Assembly (NCBI GenBank): GCA_902796095.1
Contig: CADBNP010000252.1
Coordinates: 1 to 13,449, forward strand
Direction of reading: 5' to 3'
DNA from: an uncultured Aeromonadales bacterium
GTDB lineage: Bacteria; Pseudomonadota; Gammaproteobacteria; Enterobacterales; Succinivibrionaceae
DNA length: 13,449 nt
This document shows positions 6,930 to 13,449 of the stretch, one piece after another (position 1 is the stretch's first letter; each line of letters starts with the position of its first letter). The notes beneath the pieces were generated by a model. The model searched no databases and was not told where the DNA came from. It worked only from the letters and a program-made list of their open reading frames with translations. A program made the position numbers and the translations under genes.

Positions 6930-6966
6930 AAGAAGGATCGCATCCTTCCGGAATGCGATCCTTCTT
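6930..6966 (-). terminator. Intrinsic terminator of gltA
   Basis: On the minus strand AAGAAGGATCGCAT pairs perfectly with ATGCGATCCTTCTT (14-bp stem, 9-nt loop), and the stem runs into TTTTTATCC. It lies 39 bp after the gltA stop codon. The T-run is only on the minus strand, so it serves gltA. Confidence 0.9.
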
Positions 6967-7004
6967 ATACAGCAGATCAGATCTGCAGGATATATCAGCT
7001 CTGA

Positions 7005-8339
7005 TTATCTCTCGCCTATAGGTTTTACAGATCTTGTCGGATATCCTGTGTACAGCTGACGTGGTCTTACAATCTTGCTTGAAGGATCCTCCTGCATTTC
7101 ACACCAGTGAGATATCCAGCCAATGGTTCTTGCCACGGCAAAAATTACCGTGAACATGCTTGTCGGAATGCCTATGGCGTTCAGAATTATGCCTGAATAG
7201 AAATCCACGTTAGGGTAGAGCTTTCTTTCAATAAAGTACGGATCTTCAAGAGCAATGCGCTCAAGCTCCATGGCTACATCGAGCAATGGATGATCCGTAA
7301 TATTAAGCTCCTTCAGAACCTCGTGGCATGTGTCACGCATTACTGTGGCGCGCGGATCGTAGTTTTTGTAGACTCTGTGACCGAAGCCCATAAGTCTGAA
7401 CGGATCGTTCTTGTCCTTGGCCTTTGCAATGTACTTAGGAATGTTTTTAACTGAGCCGATGGTTTCCATCATTCTCAGACATGCTTCATTGGCACCGCCG
7501 TGGGCCGGACCCCAGAGAGCCGCAATTCCGGCAGCGATACATGCATACGGATTCGCACCTGTGGATCCCGCAAAACGGACGGATGATGTAGATGCGTTCT
7601 GTTCATGATCGGCATGGAGAATGAAAATACGATCCATTGCCTTTTCAATAATCGGATTTACAACATACGGTTCGCACGGCGTTGCGAACATCATATGGAG
7701 GAAGTTTCCGGTAAAGCTCAGATGATTCTGAGGGTACATGAACGGTTCGCCTTCCGAGTATTTGTAGGCCATGGCGGCAAGAGTCGGGATCTTGGCCAGA
7801 AGCCGGATGGCAACAAGCTCTCTGTCACGCGGATTGTTGTTGTTGATTTCATCATGGTAGAAGGCCGACAGTGCTCCGGCTATACCGCACATGATGGCCA
7901 TCGGGTGTGAATCACGCCGGAAAGCCTGGAACAGCTTTGGCAGCTGTTCGTGCACCATGGTATTGTATCTGATTTTTGATTTGAACTTCTCCAGTTGCTC
8001 CTCGTTGGGAAGTTCCTTGTAAAGCAGCAGATAGCAGACTTCAAGGTAGCTGGTCTTCATTGCGAGCTCATAAATCGGATAACCGCGGTGCAGAAGTATT
8101 CCTTTTTCGCCGTCGATAAATGTTATCTTTGACTGACAGGAGGCGGTGGACAGGAAACCCGGATCATAAGTGAAATAACCGTGTGTACCCAGCTGTTTAA
8201 CATCGATTACGTCATGACCTTCCGTACCGGATAAAATAGGCAGTTCAATAGGCTCCTCTCCAGGAATATGGAGAACAGCAATTCTCTTTACAGTAGCCTT
8301 GCCTTCTTCAGCCTTTACGTTTGTATTTTTGTCTTCCAT
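7005..8339 (-). CDS. gltA: Citrate synthase (type II, Gram-negative type)
   Basis: GltA condenses acetyl-CoA with oxaloacetate to citrate, entering the oxidative TCA branch that supplies 2-oxoglutarate for glutamate. The protein is 444 residues (E. coli 427), with a slightly extended acidic/basic N-terminus. The catalytic set is present: H280 in GPAHGGANE, H321 in GFGHRVYKNYDPR, and D379 in PNVDFYSG. LHADHEQNASTSSVR (241-255) and the N-terminal small domain (DVIDVKQLGTHGYFTYDPGF, SCQSKITFIDGEKG) are typical of the hexameric, NADH-sensitive type II enzymes; NADH control here is inferred. The start is preceded by AGAGAGA. It is divergent from sucCD, with its own promoter (TTGCAA-17-TATAAT) and a strong terminator just downstream, so it is probably transcribed alone. 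Confidence 0.97.
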   Translation of the reverse strand: MEDKNTNVKAEEGKATVKRIAVLHIPGEEPIELPILSGTEGHDVIDVKQLGTHGYFTYDPGFLSTASCQSKITFIDGEKGILLHRGYPIYELAMKTSYLEVCYLLLYKELPNEEQLEKFKSKIRYNTMVHEQLPKLFQAFRRDSHPMAIMCGIAGALSAFYHDEINNNNPRDRELVAIRLLAKIPTLAAMAYKYSEGEPFMYPQNHLSFTGNFLHMMFATPCEPYVVNPIIEKAMDRIFILHADHEQNASTSSVRFAGSTGANPYACIAAGIAALWGPAHGGANEACLRMMETIGSVKNIPKYIAKAKDKNDPFRLMGFGHRVYKNYDPRATVMRDTCHEVLKELNITDHPLLDVAMELERIALEDPYFIERKLYPNVDFYSGIILNAIGIPTSMFTVIFAVARTIGWISHWCEMQEDPSSKIVRPRQLYTGYPTRSVKPIGER

Positions 8340-8368
8340 CGTATCTCTCTAGTTAGAAACAAAGCGCA

Positions 8369-8380
8369 GGGTATATACCC
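8369..8380. promoter_or_regulatory. 12-bp palindrome in the gltA leader (possible operator)
   Basis: GGGTATATACCC is a perfect 12-bp palindrome lying 15-26 bp downstream of the gltA -10, that is within the first bases of the predicted transcript and about 30 bp before the start codon. The position suits a repressor operator. I cannot name the factor. Confidence 0.35.
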
Positions 8381-8394
8381 AATGCAACTTGTAA

Positions 8395-8423
8395 ATTATA
8401 GGGAAAATGTACGGGTTTTGCAA
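8395..8423 (-). promoter_or_regulatory. gltA promoter
   Basis: On the minus strand TTGCAA (8423-8418) and TATAAT (8400-8395) are spaced by exactly 17 bp. The -10 is a full consensus match and the -35 matches four of six. Predicted transcription starts near 8388, leaving a leader of about 50 nt before the gltA ATG. Confidence 0.75.
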
Positions 8424-8493
8424 TTCTGCATGATTTTTCGTCAGACGGATATGCCATGACGTCCTGTTTCTTCTGTTAAAAAAACTGTGATCT

Positions 8494-8502
8494 TGGTATA
8501 AT
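8494..8502 (+). promoter_or_regulatory. sucCD promoter (extended -10)
   Basis: TGGTATAAT gives an extended -10 (TGn at 8494-8496, TATAAT at 8497-8502). No consensus -35 lies 17 bp upstream; TGTTAA (8474-8479) is weak, followed by an A-run (8478-8484). A 5-bp inverted repeat, GTGAT (8487-8491) and ATCAC (8504-8508), frames the -10. Predicted start near 8509, so the leader is about 93 nt. Confidence 0.65.
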
Positions 8503-8518
8503 TATCACTACATTGGAA

Positions 8519-8547
8519 GGATGCCCGAGGGCATCCGATATTTTTTT
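8519..8547 (+). terminator. Terminator-like hairpin in the sucCD leader (possible attenuator)
   Basis: GGATGCC (8519-8525) pairs with GGCATCC (8530-8536) around a 4-nt loop. After GATA comes a run of seven T (8541-8547). This is the geometry of a short intrinsic terminator, yet it lies downstream of the sucCD promoter and upstream of sucC, with no rightward gene before it to terminate. A second leader hairpin follows (CGCCC-TCAT-GGGCG at about 8564-8577, extendable by GCAGT with ACTGC), ending just before the ribosome-binding site AGGG. Confidence 0.6.
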
Positions 8548-8601
8548 ATTTGAACTGCAGTATCGCCCTCATGGGCGGTTGACTGCTGTAGGGTAACTGA
8601 A

Positions 8602-9768
8602 ATGAATCTTCATGAATATCAGGCCAAGTCCCTGTTTGCGAAATACGGACTTCCTGTTCCGAAGGGGAGCGTGACATCTACTGCTGAGGGTGCCGCAAGA
8701 TGCTTTGAGGAGATTGCTGTCAACGGTTCGGCAGTTGCAAAATGTCAGATACATGCCGGCGGACGCGGCAAGGCCGGAGGTGTCCAGGTAGTGCGTTCCA
8801 AGGATGAGGCCAGAAATTTTGCAACCAGATGGCTGGGTTCCAGTCTTGTAACTTTTCAGACAAATTCCAAGGGACAGCCTGTAAACCGCATACTTTTCGA
8901 GGAGTGCCAGAAACCGGTCAGGGAACTGTACCTCGGCGCAACAATCGATCGCAGTATCGGCAGGGTTGTTGTCATGGCATCTACCAAGGGCGGCATGGAG
9001 ATTGAGAAGGTGGCCGCTGAAACTCCCGAACTCATATTCAGGGAGATCATAGATCCTACCAACGGCGCACAACCGTACCAGGGAAGAGAACTTGCCTTCA
9101 GACTCGGACTTACAGGTGACGTATTCAAGCAGTTTGTGTCTCTTTTCATCAGGTTCTGCAGAATCTACCATGAGTGCGACTGTTCACTCATGGAGGTGAA
9201 TCCTCTGGTTATTACCGATGAGGGAAAACTTCTCTGTCTTGATGCCAAAATGAATGTGGACAACAATGCCCTCTACCGGCAGCCGGAAATCAAGGATATG
9301 CGTGATTTCAGTCAGGAGCCGGAGATAGAGGCCAGAGCCATGAGCAACAATCTGAATTACGTTGCTCTGGATGGAAACATCGGCTGCATGGTTAACGGTG
9401 CCGGACTTGCCATGGGAACTATGGATCTCATCAAGCTCCATGGCGGCGAGCCAGCCAACTTTCTTGACGTGGGAGGAAGCGCCACCAGGGACAGGGTAGT
9501 CAAGGCTTTTGAAATTATTCTTTCAGATACGAAAGTAAAGGTTATTTTTGTCAATATTTTCGGCGGTATTGTTCGCTGTGATCTGATTGCTGAAGGCATC
9601 ATCGGAGCAGTTGAGGAGGTCGGTTTGAAGATCCCTGTCGTAGTCCGTCTTGAGGGCAACGGTGCTGAGAAGGGGCGTGAGCTTCTGTCAGCCAGCGGTT
9701 TTGATATTACAGCCTGCAATGATCTTACCGAGGCTGTAAAGGCGGCGGTTGCGGCAGTTAAGGAGTAG
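8602..9768 (+). CDS. sucC: Succinate-CoA ligase [ADP-forming] beta subunit
   Basis: The beta subunit of succinyl-CoA synthetase carries the ATP-grasp nucleotide site and the succinate-binding side of the heterotetramer, which interconverts succinyl-CoA and succinate with ATP formation. The 388-residue length equals that of the E. coli protein and it aligns along the whole length. Seen motifs: MNLHEYQAKSLFAKYGLPVP at the start, KCQIHAGGRGKAGGVQV (ATP-grasp, about 47-63), ELYLGATIDR, PYQGRELAFRLGL, EVNPLVITDEGKLLCLDAKM (metal ligands), LDGNIGCMVNGAGLAMGTMD, GGEPANFLDVGGSA and NIFGGIVRCD near the C-terminal CoA-ligase domain. The ribosome-binding site is AGGG eight bases before the ATG. It is first in an operon with sucD and follows a structured leader. 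sucAB and sdh are not upstream; gltA is. Confidence 0.98.
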   Translation: MNLHEYQAKSLFAKYGLPVPKGSVTSTAEGAARCFEEIAVNGSAVAKCQIHAGGRGKAGGVQVVRSKDEARNFATRWLGSSLVTFQTNSKGQPVNRILFEECQKPVRELYLGATIDRSIGRVVVMASTKGGMEIEKVAAETPELIFREIIDPTNGAQPYQGRELAFRLGLTGDVFKQFVSLFIRFCRIYHECDCSLMEVNPLVITDEGKLLCLDAKMNVDNNALYRQPEIKDMRDFSQEPEIEARAMSNNLNYVALDGNIGCMVNGAGLAMGTMDLIKLHGGEPANFLDVGGSATRDRVVKAFEIILSDTKVKVIFVNIFGGIVRCDLIAEGIIGAVEEVGLKIPVVVRLEGNGAEKGRELLSASGFDITACNDLTEAVKAAVAAVKE

Positions 9769-9774
9769 CGGCAA

Positions 9775-10656
9775 ATGAGTATACTGATTAACAAGGATAC
9801 AAAGGTTATCTGTCAGGGTTTTACAGGATCCCAGGGTACGCTTCATTCCGAGCAGGCAATAGCCTACGGTACAAAGCTCATGGGAGGTGTTACTCCGGGC
9901 AAGGGCGGCATGGTACATCTTGATCGTCCCGTGTTCAATACGGTTAGAGAGGCGGTGGATGCAACCGGAGCAACGGCTTCTTCTGTTTTTATTCCGGCTC
10001 AGTTCTGCAAGGATGCCATTCTTGAGGCTGTGGATGCCGGTATCAGTCTGATTGTTGTAATAACCGAAGGCATTCCGACCCTTGATATGCTGAATCTCAG
10101 GCCTGTACTGAAGGCGTCCGGCGTCAGACTGATCGGACCCAACTGTCCAGGAATCGTGACCTCCGGTGAGTGCAAAATTGGAATCATGCCGGGATATATT
10201 CACAAGAAGGGCAGGGTTGGCATAGTTTCAAGATCAGGAACTCTCACCTATGAGGCCATTAAACAGACTACGGACTACGGATATGGTCAGACCACCTGTG
10301 TCGGCATAGGAGGAGATCCTATCCCGGGTACTGATTTCATTGACGTTCTGGAGCTTTTCCAGAATGATCCGGAAACCGAAGCGATTGTCATGATTGGTGA
10401 AATCGGCGGAAATGCAGAGGAAAGAGCTGCAGAGTATATAAAGGCGCATGTTACAAAGCCTGTGGTTTCTTATATTGCTGGCGTTACCGCACCAAAGGGC
10501 AAGCGCATGGGACATGCCGGAGCAATTATTTCCGGAGGAAAGGGAACAGCCAGGGAAAAGTATGCCGCTCTCGATGCCGCAGGTGTCCTTACTGTGAAGT
10601 CAATTGCCGATATAGGCAGGGGAGTGCAGGAGGCGACAGGCTGGCAGCGAGGCTGA
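9775..10656 (+). CDS. sucD: Succinate-CoA ligase [ADP-forming] alpha subunit
   Basis: The alpha subunit binds CoA and carries the histidine that is transiently phosphorylated. At 293 residues it is close to the E. coli length (289). The N-terminal CoA-binding Rossmann domain shows VICQGFTGSQGTLHSEQAIAYG (residues 11-32) and GGVTPGKGG. LIGPNCPGI (119-127) and SRSGTLTYEA follow. The phosphohistidine loop is GHAGAIISGGKGTA with H247, and GEIGG (208-212) holds the glutamate that contacts it. The start lies 6 bp after the sucC stop, with AAGGAG at 9760-9765 overlapping the end of sucC, so the two are translated from one mRNA. In anaerobes the complex often runs toward succinyl-CoA or serves acetate/propionate routes; direction here is not visible from sequence. 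Confidence 0.98.
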   Translation: MSILINKDTKVICQGFTGSQGTLHSEQAIAYGTKLMGGVTPGKGGMVHLDRPVFNTVREAVDATGATASSVFIPAQFCKDAILEAVDAGISLIVVITEGIPTLDMLNLRPVLKASGVRLIGPNCPGIVTSGECKIGIMPGYIHKKGRVGIVSRSGTLTYEAIKQTTDYGYGQTTCVGIGGDPIPGTDFIDVLELFQNDPETEAIVMIGEIGGNAEERAAEYIKAHVTKPVVSYIAGVTAPKGKRMGHAGAIISGGKGTAREKYAALDAAGVLTVKSIADIGRGVQEATGWQRG

Positions 10657-10698
10657 TGGCACAGTCTTCTGCTGATCAGTTTTTGATTTTTTATCATG

Positions 10699-10731
10699 AA
10701 GCGGAGGTGAGTGATCATTCCGCTTTTTTTT
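10699..10731 (+). terminator. Intrinsic terminator of sucCD
   Basis: AAGCGGA (10699-10705) pairs with TCCGCTT (10719-10725) around a 13-nt loop. A run of eight T (10724-10731) overlaps the stem end. It sits 43 bp after the sucD stop. Confidence 0.85.
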
Positions 10732-10777
10732 CATCTGTGTCTTTTGCTGTTGCGGTATGTTGCATATCTTCGTTAAA

Positions 10778-10816
10778 CTCCCGGATATAACGTGACGTAC
10801 AGGAATTAACCGGGAG
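10778..10816. repeat. 7-bp inverted repeat between the sucCD terminator and prfH
   Basis: CTCCCGG (10778-10784) pairs with CCGGGAG (10810-10816) across a 25-nt loop, 20 bp beyond the prfH stop codon. It lacks a T-tract on the minus strand, so it is at best a weak or Rho-assisted terminator for the rtcB-prfH transcript. Confidence 0.3.
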
Positions 10817-10835
10817 CGTGGGTGCAGAATGACTG

Positions 10836-11426
10836 CTACTTTTTCCTTCTGAAGTCGGTGCCCTCGTAAATTCTTACGGGATTTCCCCTCTGGAGCTGGT
10901 AGTGTACGATCCATGCACTGTTTTTCTGACTGGCCGCGGCATCTTTCTGGCACTGATTCAGGAGCATATTCAGTTTTCTCATGGCATCTCTGCGGTTGAG
11001 TTCCTGTGTCCTTTCCGCAGTGGAGGTGACAACTATCCCTGTCGGTATATGTGTCAGTCTGACGCCGGTTTCAACCTTGTTGACATTCTGACCTCCGTTT
11101 CCTCCCGCATGAAATCTTTCAAAACGGATATCTCCTTCCGTCTGTATCTTTTCCATTTCCGGAATGATATGGACGTCTATAAACCAGTTTTTTCTTTTAT
11201 GGTGCGGTCTGAAGGTGCTCTGACAGATCCACTGCACGCTGCCCTCAAGAGCTGAGAGATCCTCGGAAGTTTCAAGCAGGGCGGAGCACAGACAGTTTTT
11301 GTACTGCCCGGCTCTGGATTCTACAAGAGTAAGGCTGCTGTATTCCTTCATAATGCTTTCAGTGAATTTTGCAACTGCCATTTCGCATTCTGCCGGTCCC
11401 TGGCCGGAACTGATCTGTATTAGCAT
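10836..11426 (-). CDS. prfH: Peptide chain release factor H (class I RF-like ribosome rescue factor)
   Basis: The protein is 196 residues, close to the family's roughly 200 and about half a normal RF1/RF2. The N-terminus LIQISSGQGPAEC and the segment RPHHKRKNWFI (73-83) are PrfH hallmarks. The peptidyl-tRNA hydrolysis loop is GGNGGQNVNKVETGVRLTHIPTGI (108-131), with GGQ at 111-113, followed by the RF-family end QRGNPVRIYEGTDFR. The stop-codon-reading domain of RF1/RF2 is absent. Published work describes PrfH releasing peptide from ribosomes whose 16S rRNA was cut in the decoding centre, so that the partner RtcB can religate the RNA. It follows rtcB by 16 bp, and its AAGGAG (11443-11438) abuts the rtcB stop codon, so the two are coupled. 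The GGQ and length look intact, unlike the disrupted prfH of E. coli K-12. Confidence 0.95.
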   Translation of the reverse strand: MLIQISSGQGPAECEMAVAKFTESIMKEYSSLTLVESRAGQYKNCLCSALLETSEDLSALEGSVQWICQSTFRPHHKRKNWFIDVHIIPEMEKIQTEGDIRFERFHAGGNGGQNVNKVETGVRLTHIPTGIVVTSTAERTQELNRRDAMRKLNMLLNQCQKDAAASQKNSAWIVHYQLQRGNPVRIYEGTDFRRKK

Positions 11427-11442
11427 TTTTTTCTGTTCTCCT

Positions 11443-12591
11443 TTAATCCTCTGAGCCGGCTTTGAAGCAGTACAGAGGTTTCAGAATTTTCTGGATTTTT
11501 ACTGTGTCTGAAACGGCTTCGATAATGTCGCTGATCCCTCTGTATGCACCGGGTGCCTCATCGAGAGTACCTGAGTTTATGCATCTGGTGTGGATCCCGT
11601 TCATCTCATTTCTGAAACTGTTCAGCGTTATATGATTTTTAACCTCGGATCTTTTCAGAATTCTTCCTGAGCCGTGGGGTGCCGAGCAGTTCCAGTCAGT
11701 GTTGCCAAGACCGGTTGCGATAATAACCCCGTCCCGCATATTAATCGGAATTGCCACAGTTTCCCCGGATTTTGCAGAGATGGCCCCTTTTCTGATCATG
11801 GTAGCTCCGAATGTTTCAATGATTTCCGGATCGAAATCGATGTAGTTATGACTGCATGATGTCAGTAATTCACCCTTCCACTTCATGCCCTTCATTATTT
11901 CGCTCATTATGATTTCCCGGTTGAGAGCTGCAAAGTTCTGGGTTACCGCCATGTCGTTCAGATACTCCTGCTGCAGATTTCCTTCAATCCATGTAAGTTC
12001 ATAGGGAACTTCAATGCCGACGGACTTCAGCTGTTTCTGACCGGCGGTCATATAATGATCGAACACCTCCTTTCCCAGATGTCTGCTTCCGGTATGCACG
12101 GTAAGAAACATTTCTTCCTCGCATTCATCGATTTCGATGAAGTGATTTCCTCCGCCGAGAGTTCCGAGAGACAGATCTGCCTTCTGTCTGCGAATGTGTT
12201 CTGAACATGCAAGATCGGAATATCCGAAGCTGCCGGCAAATACTGAAATTTTCTTTCTCAGTGCCGGACCACCCGGGATCTGATCGCGGATCACGGTATC
12301 CAGTCTGTTCCAGTCAGGTTTACCTTTGGTTATGCGCATTATGCTGATCCCGCAACCTATATCAATTCCTACAAGTACCGGCATGATTAATTTTCCTGCC
12401 GTGGCTGTAAAACCTACAGGGCATACCTTGCCTGCATGAACATCCGGCATTATGCGGATCCTGGATTTCTGGAGAGCGTTCATGCTGCAGAGATTTTCCA
12501 GCTGACTTACGGCATAACTGTCAATCTCGGTATCGGGGTTAGATGTTGTGTATACAACGGCGGTGTTTTTGGTTCCGCTTATCGTTCTCAT
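11443..12591 (-). CDS. RtcB-family RNA ligase (RtcB2 type, prfH-associated)
   Basis: RtcB joins RNA 3'-phosphate (or 2',3'-cyclic phosphate) ends to 5'-OH ends, using GTP and Mn2+. From the ATG at 12591 the protein has 382 residues, the short RtcB2-type length. IRIMPDVHAGKVCPVGFT (45-62) and VGIDIGCGI (74-82) hold the metal ligands D77 and C80. LGGGNHFIEI (145-154, H150), TVHTGSRHLG (H166, H171) and CSHNYIDF (H248) provide further ligands. SAPHGSGR (303-310) contains H306, matching the histidine that is guanylylated. AAAGG before the ATG supports this start; a TTG 69 bases upstream would add an unmatched extension. It is first in an operon with prfH. In E. coli the RtcB2-PrfH pair is reported to repair 16S rRNA cut by colicin E3-type toxins. 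No rtcR-like regulator or sigma-54 site is visible upstream. Confidence 0.94.
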   Translation of the reverse strand: MRTISGTKNTAVVYTTSNPDTEIDSYAVSQLENLCSMNALQKSRIRIMPDVHAGKVCPVGFTATAGKLIMPVLVGIDIGCGISIMRITKGKPDWNRLDTVIRDQIPGGPALRKKISVFAGSFGYSDLACSEHIRRQKADLSLGTLGGGNHFIEIDECEEEMFLTVHTGSRHLGKEVFDHYMTAGQKQLKSVGIEVPYELTWIEGNLQQEYLNDMAVTQNFAALNREIIMSEIMKGMKWKGELLTSCSHNYIDFDPEIIETFGATMIRKGAISAKSGETVAIPINMRDGVIIATGLGNTDWNCSAPHGSGRILKRSEVKNHITLNSFRNEMNGIHTRCINSGTLDEAPGAYRGISDIIEAVSDTVKIQKILKPLYCFKAGSED

Positions 12592-13236
12592 ATGATTACC
12601 TTTTGAGTGCTGTAAAACCTGCAGTGAAGACGTGAAAGACTTCAGCCACAGTAAAGACAAAAAGACCTGCGGTGCAGAGGTATTACAGAAAATATAAATA
12701 ACGGAAAAATTAGAGATGACAGGCGGTCACAGGGGAAGGAGATATATTCAGTTCTGTTACCGGTATCAGGAGCGTACAAAACTCAGAGACTAAAGAGAAT
12801 CTCCCTGTCTTCTGATTGCATCAGCTACCAACTTTGGACGGCTGAAACCTTGTGCAGAGTGCTGATATTTTGTTTTTCAGGTAAACAGGTGTGAATTTAT
12901 AACTTTCCTTCTGCTGACAGTCTGTTAGTGGATGAAGTAGTGATGAGCATATTATTCCCTCCTGCAGTGACAAAAAACATCTGATTCTTTAAACTTGATT
13001 GATTCTACTATGTAATAATCAGTTTTACAACGCTTTTTGAACAGTGTATGTGAATGTGGCGGTCGAATGCCATGTCGGATAACAGGTGACATGATGATTT
13101 TGAACAGGTGCAGAAATCATGAAGATATCGTGTCCTTTTCAGAACTGTGCTTTTTTTCAGCAGAAGTCGTTTTATCATGTTGGAGGTCAGAAAATGATAA
13201 GATAAGATTGGTGATAGCTGATTTCGTGGTGAAGTT
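12592..13236. other. Gene-less stretch between rtcB and the right-edge gene
   Basis: This 645-bp stretch holds no gene I can support. A frame without a start codon on + (about 12709-12894) and a 67-codon ATG frame (13037-13240) show no recognisable motifs. On + a possible weak promoter is TTTAAA (12988-12993), 17 bp, TGTAAT (13011-13016), about 220 bp before the right-edge gene. I could not identify a convincing promoter for rtcB on the minus strand. Confidence 0.35.
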
Positions 13237-13449
13237 ATGATAATTGTTCGATATAACAGGCGTGCTCTGTGCGCCGGTGATGATGTGTACAATGGCGTCT
13301 ACAAAATAGAAATGCCTGACGATGCGGTACTCAGGGATCTGGTAGATGTGGTTCTGCACGGAGGAAAAGGTAATACATGGCCTCTTGTACACAATCATGA
13401 TGGCTGGCTCTTACATTCAAATGCTGGCAACATTGCTTATGTTTCAGGT
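13237..13449 (+). CDS. Unrecognised small protein, N-terminal part (3' end outside window)
   Basis: An ATG at 13237, preceded by GGTGA at suitable spacing (an in-frame TGA lies upstream at 13219), opens a frame that stays open for 71 codons to the window edge. The protein begins MIIVRYNRRALCAGDDVYNG, has an acidic middle (MPDDAVLRDLVDVVLHGGKG), then TWPLVHNHDGWLLHSNAGNIAYVSG. There is no signal peptide or membrane segment. Codon use looks like real coding sequence, and the mix of short strands with conserved-looking G/W residues suggests a small folded domain. I do not recognise the family. The general look recalls small immunity-type or SMI1/Imm-like proteins, but that is impression only. 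It points away from rtcB-prfH across a long gap. Confidence 0.6.
   Translation, partial: MIIVRYNRRALCAGDDVYNGVYKIEMPDDAVLRDLVDVVLHGGKGNTWPLVHNHDGWLLHSNAGNIAYVSG

Larger units (their letters stand above)
6569..7004. other. Intergenic region upstream of the EAL gene and downstream of gltA
   Basis: No gene is supported here. The right part holds the gltA terminator. The middle is T-rich on the + strand (runs near 6746-6758 and 6779-6788). On the minus strand TATACT (6721-6716) is a possible -10 for the EAL gene, about 150 bp from its start, but no convincing -35 accompanies it. Confidence 0.4.

Noticed and set aside
8486..8508. CRP-like site TGTGA...TCAC near the sucC promoter
   Set aside because: The half-sites are 14 bp apart instead of the 6 bp needed for CRP.
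12592..12660. TTG start that would lengthen RtcB by 23 residues
   Set aside because: The added residues have no family match, and the ATG at 12591 has a better ribosome-binding site.
12709..12894. Open frame on + without a start codon, ending TGA
   Set aside because: No start codon, ribosome-binding site or recognised motif; it could be a relic, but nothing supports a call.
13008..13398. Two minus-strand frames overlapping the right-edge gene
   Set aside because: They overlap the better-supported + strand gene and have low-complexity, non-protein-like composition.

Overview
The window looks like chromosome from a fermentative gammaproteobacterium. LpxK and KdsB give it a Gram-negative lipopolysaccharide envelope. 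LpxK, KdsB, GltA, SucC and SucD all read like enterobacterial-type proteins in length and motif order. A host-associated anaerobe of the Succinivibrionaceae type is my best guess, but that is inference from gene style and from an apparently trimmed TCA region; no rRNA gene is present to settle it.

Layout. (1) 1-980 is an eroded accessory patch. It holds the 3' end of a PD-(D/E)XK nuclease-like gene on +, and a frameshifted, stop-containing second copy of the same domain on -. Several strong hairpins lie between them. (2) 985-2450 is a tandem pair of DedA-family membrane proteins on -. (3) 2770-4566 is lpxK-kdsB on +, which supply lipid A and Kdo for LPS. (4) About 4589-4892 is a relic of an IS200/IS605-type element: the last codons of a tnpB plus its omega-RNA/right-end hairpin, with no transposase. 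(5) 4937-6568 (-) encodes an EAL-domain c-di-GMP phosphodiesterase followed by PAS-like regions. (6) gltA (-) and sucCD (+) diverge from a 262-bp intergenic region. Both promoters can be read there, along with a palindrome in the gltA leader and a terminator-like hairpin in the sucCD leader. (7) rtcB-prfH (-) is a two-gene RNA-ligase / release-factor-H cassette for repairing or rescuing damaged ribosomes. (8) After about 645 bp without a recognisable gene, an unrecognised small protein gene runs off the right edge.

How the genes fit together. lpxK-kdsB, gltA and sucCD are housekeeping. In E. coli, gltA diverges from sdhCDAB-sucABCD. Here gltA diverges directly from sucCD, as if sdh and sucAB had been removed from that locus. 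The accessory elements of most interest are the rtcB-prfH cassette, the orphan omega-RNA relic, the leader structure of sucCD and the unrecognised gene at the right edge. I found no CRISPR array, tRNA, rRNA or intact mobile element, and no clearly new multi-gene system.
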